Below are positions 8,909 to 16,751 of a stretch of 64,000 nucleotides of DNA, in pieces. The notes beneath the pieces are model-generated. The model saw only the letters and a list, made by a program, of their open reading frames with translations. It did not search any database and had not been told where the DNA came from. Source of the DNA: Pseudomonadota bacterium (GTDB lineage: Bacteria > Pseudomonadota > Gammaproteobacteria > Steroidobacterales > Steroidobacteraceae); the NCBI GenBank assembly GCA_023417315.1, contig JAEZFW010000057.1, forward strand, positions 4,810 to 68,809, written 5' to 3'. The position numbers and the translations under genes were made by a program. The stretch's first letter is position 1, and every line of letters starts with the position of its first letter.

Positions 8909-9399
8909 ATCTGCATCCTCATGACGTAGCTCAGCCGATTGGCATCTGTTGCGGCTTCGCCGGCCTCCAGCCAGGAGATCGAGATGGTGTACGTGCGGGT
9001 CGAGCCGGCGCCATCCACGGCAACCGTCCCCGTTCCCGCGGGCAGCGTAGCGGCAACTTGTTGTCTCCATACGAACAAGTCATGCGCCGCCATCTCCTGT
9101 GCTGCGCAGGACTGAGCTTCTCCGAGGCAACCGTTACCATCTGCAGCTGCTGCACCCTCGTAGGCTTCGCGTGCTTGCCTGTTGGCGCGAATGCGATCAC
9201 CGATGTCTGTTGCCAGGTTCACTGCTTGCATGCGCGATATGGCGCTGCCATTCGAGCGCAGCGTTACGACGTAGAGGCTGGCTATCCCGAGCATCCCAAC
9301 GCCGATCACAACCAGAGCTACGAGGGCTTCGACCATGCTGAAGCCTCTCGCTGATCTCGAAAGGCCGCTTGCGCGTCGGAAGTGGCTATTGATCGTCAT
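8905..9399 (-). CDS. pilV: Minor pilin PilV
   Basis: PilV is a minor pilin of the priming subcomplex, 164 residues long. The class III leader (19 residues, Arg/Ser-rich) ends in Gly before FSMVEALVALVVIGVGMLG, with Glu at mature position 5. The motif SNGSAISRMQAVNLATDIGDRIRANR is typical of PilV. Start and stop overlap both neighbours by four bases (ATGA), so fimT-pilV-pilW form a tightly coupled operon. Confidence 0.92.
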   Translation of the reverse strand: MTINSHFRRASGLSRSARGFSMVEALVALVVIGVGMLGIASLYVVTLRSNGSAISRMQAVNLATDIGDRIRANRQAREAYEGAAAADGNGCLGEAQSCAAQEMAAHDLFVWRQQVAATLPAGTGTVAVDGAGSTRTYTISISWLEAGEAATDANRLSYVMRMQI

Positions 9400-9998
9400 G
9401 GACAGGCACCCGTTACGCCTATCGCGGTACTGATTTCTGCAGCGCTCTTAGTGACGCGTGATCGACCGGTGTTCTCGATGAGAAGGGCGCGTGCTGTAGA
9501 GTTGGCGCCGACCTGTTGATTGCCGCGATCATCGCAGACGACGATTCGAGTCGAAGGTGAGCGGGCGCCTGCTGGATTGGCAAACCCAGAGGCTCCGTAG
9601 CTCAGGATGCCATCCCGATCGTTGCGGACGGTGACGCTCGCATCGAGGGTGTCATGCCGCTCGAGCAAAGGCTCTGCGGCATCGTATGCCCAGTTATTGT
9701 TCGTGTCCTGGAAGATGATCCAACCTGAGAATGCTCCATAGCTGCAAACAGGCGTTCCAACGTTAGGATCCGCGGAGGCACAGAGCACGACGTTCTGCTG
9801 GCGTTTGATCGCCTCAGATCTCGCGACCTGTGTGGATCGCAACAGGTCGTTCGCTGCGGCTGTAAGTCGATTGTTGCGAAGGAAGGTGCTCATGTTTGGG
9901 ACTGCAATCGCTACGAGTACGGCCGCCACCGCGAGCGTGATCATGAGCTCCAGGAGCGTGAATCCCGATTGCGGACGGTTTTGGGGGCGGTATGTCAT
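9396..9998 (-). CDS. fimT: Minor pilin FimT/FimU (GspH-like)
   Basis: This is the first gene of the pilus operon: a GspH/FimT-family pseudopilin of about 200 residues. The leader ends QSG, followed by FTLLELMITLAVAAVLVAIAVP with Glu5. The downstream NNRLTAAANDLLRSTQVARSEAIKR is the hallmark of FimT/FimU. Only one such gene is present here, whereas P. aeruginosa has both fimT and fimU, so it may serve as the FimU equivalent. The start is uncertain between 9998 and 10007; neither has a clear ribosome site. No promoter was recognised in the 206-base gap shared with lexA. Confidence 0.88.
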   Translation of the reverse strand: MTYRPQNRPQSGFTLLELMITLAVAAVLVAIAVPNMSTFLRNNRLTAAANDLLRSTQVARSEAIKRQQNVVLCASADPNVGTPVCSYGAFSGWIIFQDTNNNWAYDAAEPLLERHDTLDASVTVRNDRDGILSYGASGFANPAGARSPSTRIVVCDDRGNQQVGANSTARALLIENTGRSRVTKSAAEISTAIGVTGACP

Positions 9999-10159
9999 GG
10001 ACCGCATTATTAGAAGCAGCCACTTTGCGTGAAAGTGAACCCGACTAACGGGTGACCCGGAAAGACAAACGGTAGCTCCGCGCTGATTCTGTAAAGAGCT
10101 CGCTCGAAAGATGCGAGCAAGCAATTACGGTGACTAAAGCTTGCATCGGGTGACGATCT

Positions 10160-10175
10160 CTGGGTATAAATACAG
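10160..10175. promoter_or_regulatory. LexA operator, distal box
   Basis: The sequence ctgggtataaatacag fits the gammaproteobacterial CTG-N10-CAG SOS-box frame with an AT-rich core. It lies 21 bp upstream (box to box) of the better-matched proximal box, placing both on the same DNA face. Autoregulation by paired boxes is the known arrangement at E. coli lexA. Confidence 0.82.
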
Positions 10176-10180
10176 CCCGA

Positions 10181-10196
10181 CTGTTTATAGGTACAG
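10181..10196. promoter_or_regulatory. LexA operator, proximal box
   Basis: The sequence ctgtttataggtacag matches the canonical CTGT-N8-ACAG SOS box at all eight outer positions. It ends 8 bp before the lexA start codon, so bound LexA would cover the translation start region and probably the transcription start. Confidence 0.92.
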
Positions 10197-10204
10197 CCGC
10201 TTCT

Positions 10205-10831
10205 ATGTCCGAACTCACGCCTCGACAACGGCAGATCCTAAAACTCATCCAGCAGTGCATCGCCGACAACGGCATGCCGCCGACGCGCGCAGAGATCGCG
10301 CACGAGTTTGGTTTCAAGTCAGCGAATGCCGCGGAGGAGCATCTGCGCGCGCTTCAGCGCAAGGGAGTGATCGACCTCATTCCCGGCGCGTCGCGCGGCA
10401 TTCAGCTCAAAGATTCTCTTCGTGAGCAGTTGGGTCTACCTCTGATTGGTCGAGTTGCAGCGGGTAGGCCCATGCTCGCGGAGGAGCACATCGAAGGCCG
10501 TTATCAGATCGATCCGAAAATCTTCCAGCCGAAAGCGCACTATCTATTGAAGGTGCGCGGCATGAGTATGAAAGACGCTGGGATTCTCGACGGCGATCTC
10601 GTCGCTGTGCATCGGACGCCTGAAGTGAGAAATCGGCAGATCGTTGTGGCCCGGCTCGACGATGAGGTGACCGTCAAACGCTATAAACAAGATGGTCGCG
10701 TAGTCTGGTTGCTACCCGAGAATGATGAGTTCGAACCTATTCGCGTGGATATGAAGGAGCATTCACTCGTGATCGAGGGAGTCGTGGTGGGGGTGCTGCG
10801 GCACGGGAAGAGCAAGAGCTTTTTCCAGTAG
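10205..10831 (+). CDS. lexA: SOS response repressor LexA
   Basis: LexA represses DNA-damage genes and self-cleaves when stimulated by RecA filaments. The protein is 208 residues. A winged-helix domain (1-70) begins LTPRQRQILKLI. The cleavage site Ala86-Gly87 lies in RVAAGRP. The S24 peptidase dyad is Ser121 (GMSM) and Lys158 (VTVKRYK). Two LexA boxes lie directly upstream, showing autorepression. The start is fixed by the operators and by alignment with E. coli MKALTARQQ. The pilus operon is divergent, with its first gene starting 206 bp away. Confidence 0.98.
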   Translation: MSELTPRQRQILKLIQQCIADNGMPPTRAEIAHEFGFKSANAAEEHLRALQRKGVIDLIPGASRGIQLKDSLREQLGLPLIGRVAAGRPMLAEEHIEGRYQIDPKIFQPKAHYLLKVRGMSMKDAGILDGDLVAVHRTPEVRNRQIVVARLDDEVTVKRYKQDGRVVWLLPENDEFEPIRVDMKEHSLVIEGVVVGVLRHGKSKSFFQ

Positions 10832-11069
10832 CCACATCGGAGCCTTGAGTCTCTAGACGCCGGGAATCCGCATCAACTGGTTCTCCGGCGCGAGGACGCG
10901 GGTGGTGGGAGGGATGCTTGCGAACTCTGGGGCAGTAAAGCCGACTGATTTACTGCGCGAATTCAGCGCACAACCTGGGCGCAGGCCGGCGGCTAGGCAT
11001 TCTCGAATCGCTTAATTTGCGCCGGCGAATTCATCCCGACAGACGAGATGAACCCGCCGAGAGAAGAAA

Positions 11070-11424
11070 TGGTGGAGGCGGCGGGAATCGAACCCGCGTC
11101 CGCAAGCGCTACGCTTCAGGACACTACATGCTTAGCCCATTCTTTAGTTCTCGCTGCCCGCTACCCGAAGGGCAGGGAAGACGTGCAGCAAGCTTCAGGA
11201 CGTTTTAACAAGCCGGCCTGGAGCACACCGGACTTGCGAGCTTGTGAGCGCGTCCCCCGATTCTGGATGCACAAGCACATGCCAGGCGAGGGTTAGGCGG
11301 GATTAAGCCGCCAGAGCGTAGTTGTCTTCGTTGGCAACTATAAGTTTGTAAGCAGTTTTACGAGGCACTTACACCTCGGCATGCACCTCAAGTTTCGCAA
11401 CCCACGTCGAAGCCGGTCGCCCCC
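11070..11424 (-). ncRNA. ssrA: Transfer-messenger RNA (tmRNA)
   Basis: tmRNA rescues stalled ribosomes and tags the nascent peptide for proteolysis. The 5' end reads GGGGGCGACCGGCTTCGACG and the 3' end GCCGCCTCCACCA. The ends pair as a tRNA-like acceptor stem of seven bases (one G-U), with encoded CCA. The T-arm GGTTCGAATCCC-type sequence is just inside the 3' end. The tag reading frame (11335-11303) encodes ANEDNYALAA followed by TAA, close to E. coli ANDENYALAA. Length is 355 nt. The partner gene smpB lies directly upstream on the same strand. The stretch 10832-11069 beyond its 3' end shows only a weak hairpin without a U-run. Confidence 0.97.
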
Positions 11425-11584
11425 AAGAGTCGAACGATAGTGTAGGGGCAATGGGAAGAATAACAAGGGCCACTACGACGTTCAGGGATGAGTCCTCAGG
11501 CGCGCTATTCGAACTGTTCGCGTCGCGGAAACGTTCGAAGTAGATTCTGACCGCCAAGCACTAACCGCTAACCGCTTTAGGTCT

Positions 11585-12064
11585 TCATCGCACCTGATGC
11601 TTCATGACTCGAGACTTCTCGCGTTGCCAGTCCCGATCTTTCGAGGTTGCCCGCTTGTCATGTTCTTTCTTGCCTTTTGCAAGGCCGATGCGCAGTTTCG
11701 CGCGACCACTCTTCCAATACATCTCGAGCGGCACGAGCGTATAGCCGCGACGCTCCACTGCGCCGATCAACCGATTGAGCTCCGCGCGATTCAATAAAAG
11801 CTTGCGCGTACGGATCGGGTCAGGAATGACATGCGTCGACGCTGTTGGCAGAGCAGACACATGCGCGCCAAACAAGAATGCCTCGCCGTTCTTGATGAAG
11901 ACGTACGCTTCCTTGAGCTGGGCGCGTCCAGCGCGCAAGCTTTTCACTTCCCACCCTTGAAGCGCCAAGCCGGCTTCATACGTCTCTTCGATGAAGTACT
12001 CGTGACGAGCCTTCCGGTTTTCGGCGATCGTCGGATTGTCCTCTGCTGACTTTTTCTTGCTCAT
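11585..12064 (-). CDS. smpB: SsrA-binding protein SmpB
   Basis: SmpB binds the tRNA-like domain of tmRNA and places it in the empty A site of stalled ribosomes. The protein is 159 residues from the chosen start. Conserved blocks are TIAENRKARHEYFIEE near the N-terminus, GWEVKSLRAGRAQLKEAY, and the basic C-terminal tail GKKEHDKRATSKDRDWQREK that enters the mRNA channel. The start at 12064 (MSKKK) aligns with E. coli MTKKK; an in-frame ATG at 12076 adds four residues and is less likely. It is followed by ssrA on the same strand, the usual functional pairing. Confidence 0.96.
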   Translation of the reverse strand: MSKKKSAEDNPTIAENRKARHEYFIEETYEAGLALQGWEVKSLRAGRAQLKEAYVFIKNGEAFLFGAHVSALPTASTHVIPDPIRTRKLLLNRAELNRLIGAVERRGYTLVPLEMYWKSGRAKLRIGLAKGKKEHDKRATSKDRDWQREKSRVMKHQVR

Positions 12065-12144
12065 AAGCGTTGTCATTGTAGCCGCTAGCCGAGCCCGCGG
12101 CGGGTTCCTTACACTTCACGTCATGAGAGCTCGTTTCTTCGTAC

Positions 12145-12582
12145 ATGCGTGAGCTTGCGCGTAGCGCGCTGGTGCCCTACACACCAGCCCAGATGTTTGC
12201 GCTCGTCGCGGACTTGGAGCGTTATCCTGACTTCGTCCCGTGGGTCACCAAGGCGATCGTGCGCGAACGCGGCGACGATTACGTGATTGGCGAGCTGGAA
12301 ATGCATCGCAGCGGCACGCGCGAGGCGTTCACCACCCGTAATACGATGGACGAGCCCCACAGCATCGACATGCAACTGGTGGAGGGACCTTTCAGGGTGC
12401 TCTCGGGGATATGGCTGTTCGAAGACATCGGCGGGCGCGGTTGCAAAGTCAGCTTGCAGATGAAGTTCGAATTCTCCAATCCTGTTGTCGGTCTTCTACT
12501 ATCGCGAACATTCGAGAAGAGCTGCAGCGATCTCGTAGATGCATTCGTTGCTCGCGCGCGGAATGTCTATGGAACCGGCTGA
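12145..12582 (+). CDS. ratA: Ribosome association toxin / coenzyme Q-binding START-domain protein RatA
   Basis: The protein has 145 residues and a single polyketide-cyclase/START-like fold. In E. coli the homologue (RatA/YfjG) was reported to block 70S formation, and relatives (Coq10) bind ubiquinone. Signatures are SALVPYTPAQMFALVADLERYPDFVPWV at the N-terminus and FEKSCSDLVDAFVARA at the C-terminus. It sits divergently from smpB and overlaps rnfH, as in E. coli (smpB, ratA, ratB/rnfH). The exact cellular role here cannot be decided from sequence. Confidence 0.93.
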   Translation: MRELARSALVPYTPAQMFALVADLERYPDFVPWVTKAIVRERGDDYVIGELEMHRSGTREAFTTRNTMDEPHSIDMQLVEGPFRVLSGIWLFEDIGGRGCKVSLQMKFEFSNPVVGLLLSRTFEKSCSDLVDAFVARARNVYGTG

Positions 12583-12877
12583 CCGGATTGCGGTAAGCGC
12601 GGTCTTTGCGCTCCCCGAGCGGCAAGTGGTCGTGAGGCTCCTAGTGCGACAAGGCGCGACTGTCGCCGATGTGGTGGCGGCTTCAGGGCTACAGCGCCGA
12701 TTTCCCGAGATCTCTGATTCGCCCAATTGCGCGGTGTTCGGCCGTGCAGTGACTCTCGATCACATCGTGCGCGCCGGCGATCGCGTCGAGGTACTGCGTC
12801 CCTTGCTTGTCGATCCGAAAGAAGGACGAAGAAGAGCCGCCGCGGCAGGGCGCGGCAGGGGACCTATTCGGAGCTGA
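12569..12877 (+). CDS. rnfH: RnfH family ubiquitin-like protein
   Basis: This small protein (102 residues) has a beta-grasp fold of unclear function, the partner of ratA in many proteobacteria. Family blocks are IAVSAVFALPERQVVVRLLVRQGATVADVVAASGL, then DRVEVLRPLLVDPKEGRRRAA. The ATG at 12569 overlaps the end of ratA by 14 bp and aligns with the E. coli start; an ATG at 12563 is possible. The C-terminal tail is Arg/Gly-rich. Its last 14 bases overlap bamE, which is convergent. Confidence 0.9.
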   Translation: MEPADRIAVSAVFALPERQVVVRLLVRQGATVADVVAASGLQRRFPEISDSPNCAVFGRAVTLDHIVRAGDRVEVLRPLLVDPKEGRRRAAAAGRGRGPIRS

Positions 12878-13295
12878 CGGGCTGACCGCCGATAGTGGCT
12901 TGCTCTGTCGGCGCGGGATCGGACTCTTCAGAAGCAGGCACACTGGAAGCGTTGCCAGTTCCGAGCCGTTCGATGCGGGCCACCTTGTCCTGATCATCGA
13001 AGTGCACGATGAAATGCTGTCGTAAGGGATCGGACATTTGCTTCGTCTTCAGGAAATAATAGTAATCCCAGCGCAACTGATGGAATGGGTCCGCGATCAT
13101 GGGCGTTCCGAGTAACGCGCGCACTTGCACGCGCGTCATGCCCGTCGTCACGCGATCGATATCCTTGGGCTCCAAAAAATTACCCTGCTGAATCGGGATT
13201 CGATGGACGCAGCCGCTGACCGTTACGACGACGCAGAGGGTGAATAGTAGCGTTGCGACTGAATTGAGCGAGTGTCGTGAGCTGAATAAGGTCAT
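12864..13295 (-). CDS. bamE: Outer membrane assembly lipoprotein BamE
   Basis: BamE is a lipoprotein of the BAM complex that inserts beta-barrel proteins into the outer membrane. The product is 143 residues. The signal peptide ends in lipobox VSGC (Cys23), followed by the SmpA/OmlA domain: QGNFLEPKDIDRVTTGMTRVQVRALLGTPMIADPFH and RWDYYYFL. The C-terminus carries an extra Ser/Pro/Glu-rich tail. The start at 13295 gives a normal lipoprotein signal. It is divergent from fur, and this bamE-fur pairing with recN nearby is conserved in gammaproteobacteria. Confidence 0.95.
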   Translation of the reverse strand: MTLFSSRHSLNSVATLLFTLCVVVTVSGCVHRIPIQQGNFLEPKDIDRVTTGMTRVQVRALLGTPMIADPFHQLRWDYYYFLKTKQMSDPLRQHFIVHFDDQDKVARIERLGTGNASSVPASEESDPAPTEQATIGGQPVSSE

Positions 13296-13441
13296 GATCG
13301 TGTCGAGTGCAAACGGTTGTAGTGAGCTGACCAGCGACTTATTAGAGGTGGTCAAGTTCCGCCGCCGTGCGTGATAATGGTCGCGCATCATACTCAAAAG
13401 CCGCCGGTGGAGCAGTTCCGGCGCAACGGGGGTGGTCCGAT

Positions 13442-13894
13442 ATGAAACCGGTTGAGACCGACGATCTACGCAAAGCGGGCCTCAAGGTCACGTTACCCCG
13501 TCTCAAGATCCTGGAGATATTGGGCACCGCAACGCCGCGCCACATGAGTGCGGAGGACATCTACAAGCACCTCCTCGAATCGCACGAGGACATTGGACTT
13601 GCAACCGTCTACAGAGTTCTCACTCAATTCGAAGCCGCCGGCCTCGTCAGCCGCCATCATTTCGAGGGCACCACCGCCGTGTTCGAGCTCAACGAGGGTG
13701 AGCACCACGACCATATAGTGTGTCTCGATTGTGGAAAGGTCGAGGAATTCATGGACGCCGGCATCGAAGAGCGGCAGCGGGCGGTAGCGAACAAGCTGCA
13801 ATTCGAGATCAAGGACCACTCCATGATCCTGTATGGACGCTGCAAACGTCCGAATTGTCCTTCGCGCGAGCAACATACGCGCCGTCGCGCCTAA
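13442..13894 (+). CDS. fur: Ferric uptake regulator Fur
   Basis: Fur is an iron-dependent repressor of 150 residues. The winged helix (1-80) includes KVTLPRLKILEIL and DIGLATVYRVLTQFEAAGLV. The metal-binding dimerisation domain has HHFEGTTAVFELNEGEHHDHIVC. Both structural-zinc Cys pairs are present (Cys94/97 and Cys134/139). The start at 13442 (MKPVETDDLRKAGLK) aligns with family starts; the open frame upstream to 13367 lies in the promoter region. It is convergent with recN (6-bp gap). A partial palindrome near 13371-13390 might be an autoregulatory Fur site but is weak. Confidence 0.97.
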   Translation: MKPVETDDLRKAGLKVTLPRLKILEILGTATPRHMSAEDIYKHLLESHEDIGLATVYRVLTQFEAAGLVSRHHFEGTTAVFELNEGEHHDHIVCLDCGKVEEFMDAGIEERQRAVANKLQFEIKDHSMILYGRCKRPNCPSREQHTRRRA

Positions 13895-13900
13895 GACTCG

Positions 13901-15598
13901 CTACTTCCTCGCGGATTTTTTCGGGCCCGTGGCAGGTGGCCGCAGCATTTCCGCTGCGTGCTCGCGTGCTTTTGAGGTCACATCCACCCCACCCAGCATG
14001 CGGGCGATCTCTTCGACCCGCTCCTGTCGCGTGAGCGTGTGAAGCATCGTCCGTGTCGTCTTGCCGTCGGTCATCTTGGCTACGCGAACGTGCGCGTGCG
14101 CTTGGCTTGCGACTTGAGGCAGGTGCGTAACGCAAAGCACTTGCGTGCGATCGCCGAGCGCGCGCAGTTGTCGGCCCACGATCTCCGCAACCGCACCGCC
14201 GACACCAGCGTCGACCTCGTCGAACACGAGACAGGGGAGGGACGCGTCTTGAACGGTCGCCACCTGAATCGCAAGGCTGATACGAGAGAGCTCGCCGCCG
14301 GACGCCACTTTCGCGAGCGGCTTTGGAGGTTGCCCCGGGTTGGCACTCACCAGGAATTCGACCTCGTCGGCGCCATTGGCATTGACAGCGTCCGCCTCCA
14401 GCGCCCGCACCTCAATCTGCAATACACCGCCTGGCATGCCTAGCGTCTGCATGAGCGAGGTGATGCGCTCCGACAGAACCCTAGCGGCTTTCTTTCGGGC
14501 CGCAGACAGTTTCGAACATCGTTCACGGAAGTGCTGCTCCGCTTGCGCCAACGATTTTTCGATCGCATCGATGGACGCTTCGAGTCCCTCGAGACGACTG
14601 AGCTCCACGCGCAGCTCCCGTTGCAGATCTATCAAGCTCACTAGATCGACACGATGCTTTCGCGCGACTGACTCGGCCGCAGCGAGACGTTGCTCGACCC
14701 ATTCCTGTCGCAGCGGATCTGCATCCAAATCGGATTCGTAGCGCTCGAGGGCTTCCACTCCTTCCCGTAGCGCGATCAAGCTCTCATCGATCGAGCGCGC
14801 GATCTCGGCGAATCGCGGATCGAGCTCTTGCATAGTTCGCGCCACGGTGAGCGCGCGGCCGAGTGCATGCTCCGCGTTGAGATCTTCGGCTTCACGCAGG
14901 AGCTGAACGATCTCGCGCGCACCCGAACCTAACCGTCCACGTTGCGACAATCTCTGGCGCTCCGCGCTCAGATCTTCGATCTCGCCTTGCTTCAGGTCCA
15001 ACGCATCGAGCTCGCTCACGTGATAGCGCAGCAGCTCGAGCCTTGCCTCACGATCCGAGATCGACGCGCGAGCGCGTTCGTATTCGGCGCGCAGCTCAGA
15101 TACTGTCGACCATTGCAGTCGCACGGCATCGACCAGTGGAGCGTAGCCGCCCGCGCGGTCCAGCAGCTCGCGTTGCGCCGGGCGGCGCACGAGCGACTGA
15201 TATTCCATCTGGCCATGCACATCGACGAGCGTCTCGCCCAACTGACGCAGCGCTTGAATGGGCATTGCCTGACCGTTCACGTAGGCCCGGCTGCGGCCAT
15301 CCGTATTGATGACGCGCCGAAGCAGACATTCACCGTCATGTTCGATCGCTTGTTCTGCCAACCATTCGATCGCATTGGGAATCGACTCGACTGTGAAAGT
15401 GGCGGAGACCTCCGCACGTTCTGCGCCATGACGAACCACCTCGGCGCCGGCGCGACCTCCCGTCGCAAGGAGCAAGGCATCGACGAGGATGGATTTACCG
15501 GCACCGGTCTCGCCGGTGAGGACAGTGAGCCCGCGATCGAGCTCGAGCTCTATGGCATCTATGATCGCGAAATCGCGGATCTGGATATGGGTCAGCAC
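13901..15598 (-). CDS. recN: DNA repair protein RecN (SMC-like ATPase)
   Basis: RecN is an SMC-like ATPase acting in double-strand-break repair. The protein is 565 residues, close to E. coli (553). The N-terminal head is MLTHIQIRDFAIIDAIELEL with Walker A GETGAGKS. A central coiled coil follows, and the C-terminal head has SGGELSRISLAIQVA (signature motif) and Walker B LVFDEVDAGVGG. It starts 3 bp after the nadK stop, so the two are co-transcribed. In E. coli recN has its own SOS promoter; no LexA box is visible upstream of this nadK-recN pair. Confidence 0.97.
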   Translation of the reverse strand: MLTHIQIRDFAIIDAIELELDRGLTVLTGETGAGKSILVDALLLATGGRAGAEVVRHGAERAEVSATFTVESIPNAIEWLAEQAIEHDGECLLRRVINTDGRSRAYVNGQAMPIQALRQLGETLVDVHGQMEYQSLVRRPAQRELLDRAGGYAPLVDAVRLQWSTVSELRAEYERARASISDREARLELLRYHVSELDALDLKQGEIEDLSAERQRLSQRGRLGSGAREIVQLLREAEDLNAEHALGRALTVARTMQELDPRFAEIARSIDESLIALREGVEALERYESDLDADPLRQEWVEQRLAAAESVARKHRVDLVSLIDLQRELRVELSRLEGLEASIDAIEKSLAQAEQHFRERCSKLSAARKKAARVLSERITSLMQTLGMPGGVLQIEVRALEADAVNANGADEVEFLVSANPGQPPKPLAKVASGGELSRISLAIQVATVQDASLPCLVFDEVDAGVGGAVAEIVGRQLRALGDRTQVLCVTHLPQVASQAHAHVRVAKMTDGKTTRTMLHTLTRQERVEEIARMLGGVDVTSKAREHAAEMLRPPATGPKKSARK

Positions 15599-15601
15599 GC
15601 G

Positions 15602-16513
15602 TCAGTCCACTGTCTGCGGCTCGGTCCCGCGATCCCCGCGTCCCCATCGCAGCTTCGATCGCAAGATCCGGTAGTAATCATGGTCGCGCGGATGAAGCAA
15701 TGTGACATGCGCCTCCGCAGGCGTCACGATCAAGCGGTCTCCGGGCGCCAATTCGCCGATCGTCACGCCATCACAAGTGACTTGCGCTTGTGTATCCGGT
15801 CGCTCGATCAACCGGATCTCGATGGTAGAGCTGCTGCGCACCACAATTGGCCGATCCGATAACGTGTGCGGGCAAATCGGAGCGAGTACCAACGCCTCGA
15901 GCTCGGGATAGAGGATCGGCCCGCCGCAGGAGAGCGCGTACGCCGTCGAACCTGTGGCGGTCGCGACGACCACACCATCGCCGCCGTGCGTATTCACATA
16001 GCGTCCATCGATCCAGGTTTCGAAGTCGAGCATGCGCCCGGTTTGCCACTTCATGAGCACGACATCGTTCAACGCATGACACGTTCGGTCTGGCCGGCCG
16101 TTACTTACGAGTCGTGCCTGGAGCATCGCCCGATGATCACGCACATACTGACCTTCGAGCACTTCATCCAATCGTTGGCGTAAGTCCGCAGGACCGATGT
16201 CAGCTAGGAACCCGAGCCGCCCCCGATTCACACCGAGGACCGGGAGTCCGCACGGAGATGCCAGCCGTGCAGCGTGGAGCATCGTTCCGTCGCCCCCCAC
16301 TGCCACCATCAAATCGACATGAGCGGCCAGCTCTGGCTCAGATGCGCGTTCTACCTTCGCGTCGAAGCTCATCGTACTTGCGCTGTCGACCCAGACCTCC
16401 CGCCCGCGCAGCGACAGGTGCGCTGCGAGCGCGCGCAATGAATCCACGACTCGGCTATCCCGATCGTTCCCGATCAACGCGATTCGTTCGAATAGTCTGA
16501 CGGCTGATGACAT
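15602..16513 (-). CDS. nadK: NAD kinase
   Basis: NadK phosphorylates NAD to NADP in the cytoplasm. The product is about 303 residues. Family motifs are VAVGGDGTMLHAARL (the GGDGT phosphate-binding motif), LGVNRGRLGFLADI, and HTHGGDGVVVATATGSTAYALSCGGPI. The start at 16513 (MSSAVRLFERIALIGNDRD) gives family-like length; in-frame ATGs at 16531 and 16621 extend into a sequence without family similarity, and none has a clear ribosome site. The gene is divergent from hrcA and is followed by recN, an order also seen in E. coli (nadK-recN-bamE). Confidence 0.96.
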   Translation of the reverse strand: MSSAVRLFERIALIGNDRDSRVVDSLRALAAHLSLRGREVWVDSASTMSFDAKVERASEPELAAHVDLMVAVGGDGTMLHAARLASPCGLPVLGVNRGRLGFLADIGPADLRQRLDEVLEGQYVRDHRAMLQARLVSNGRPDRTCHALNDVVLMKWQTGRMLDFETWIDGRYVNTHGGDGVVVATATGSTAYALSCGGPILYPELEALVLAPICPHTLSDRPIVVRSSSTIEIRLIERPDTQAQVTCDGVTIGELAPGDRLIVTPAEAHVTLLHPRDHDYYRILRSKLRWGRGDRGTEPQTVD

Positions 16514-16652
16514 GGAACGGGTTTTTAGCATGTTGAGAAGCGGGGCGGGGAACCTAATATTGAGTCGTAGGCGAGAGTCCGTCATTCGGGAACGAGCAAG
16601 ATAGGAGCGAATCCTCGACATCCTTCATCGAGCGAGGGCCCAAAGCGGTTGC

Positions 16653-16680
16653 TTGACAGTCCCGTGCGCCATGTTAGCTT
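16653..16680 (+). promoter_or_regulatory. Possible sigma-70 promoter of hrcA
   Basis: A perfect -35 TTGACA (16653-16658) is followed after 16 bp by TAGCTT, a moderate -10, about 70 bp before the hrcA start. No CIRCE element (TTAGCACTC-N9-GAGTGCTAA) is visible here. Confidence 0.4.
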
Positions 16681-16751
16681 CCTCGCCGTGCCATAGAGGA
16701 TCGGAAAACGCTTGCGCCACATGGGTTTGAGATGCACCTCGAGTCGGTTGG

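Noticed and set aside
11048..11296. Open frames across 11017-11557 on both strands
   Set aside because: They lie over the tmRNA gene, whose ends, tag frame and partner gene are clear.
13371..13390. Possible Fur box upstream of fur
   Set aside because: Only a partial inverted repeat (tgataatg...catcatac) with a GC-rich centre; too far from the 19-bp consensus to annotate.
16514..16751. CIRCE operator before hrcA
   Set aside because: No TTAGCACTC-N9-GAGTGCTAA match, even degenerate, was found here or before grpE and dnaK.
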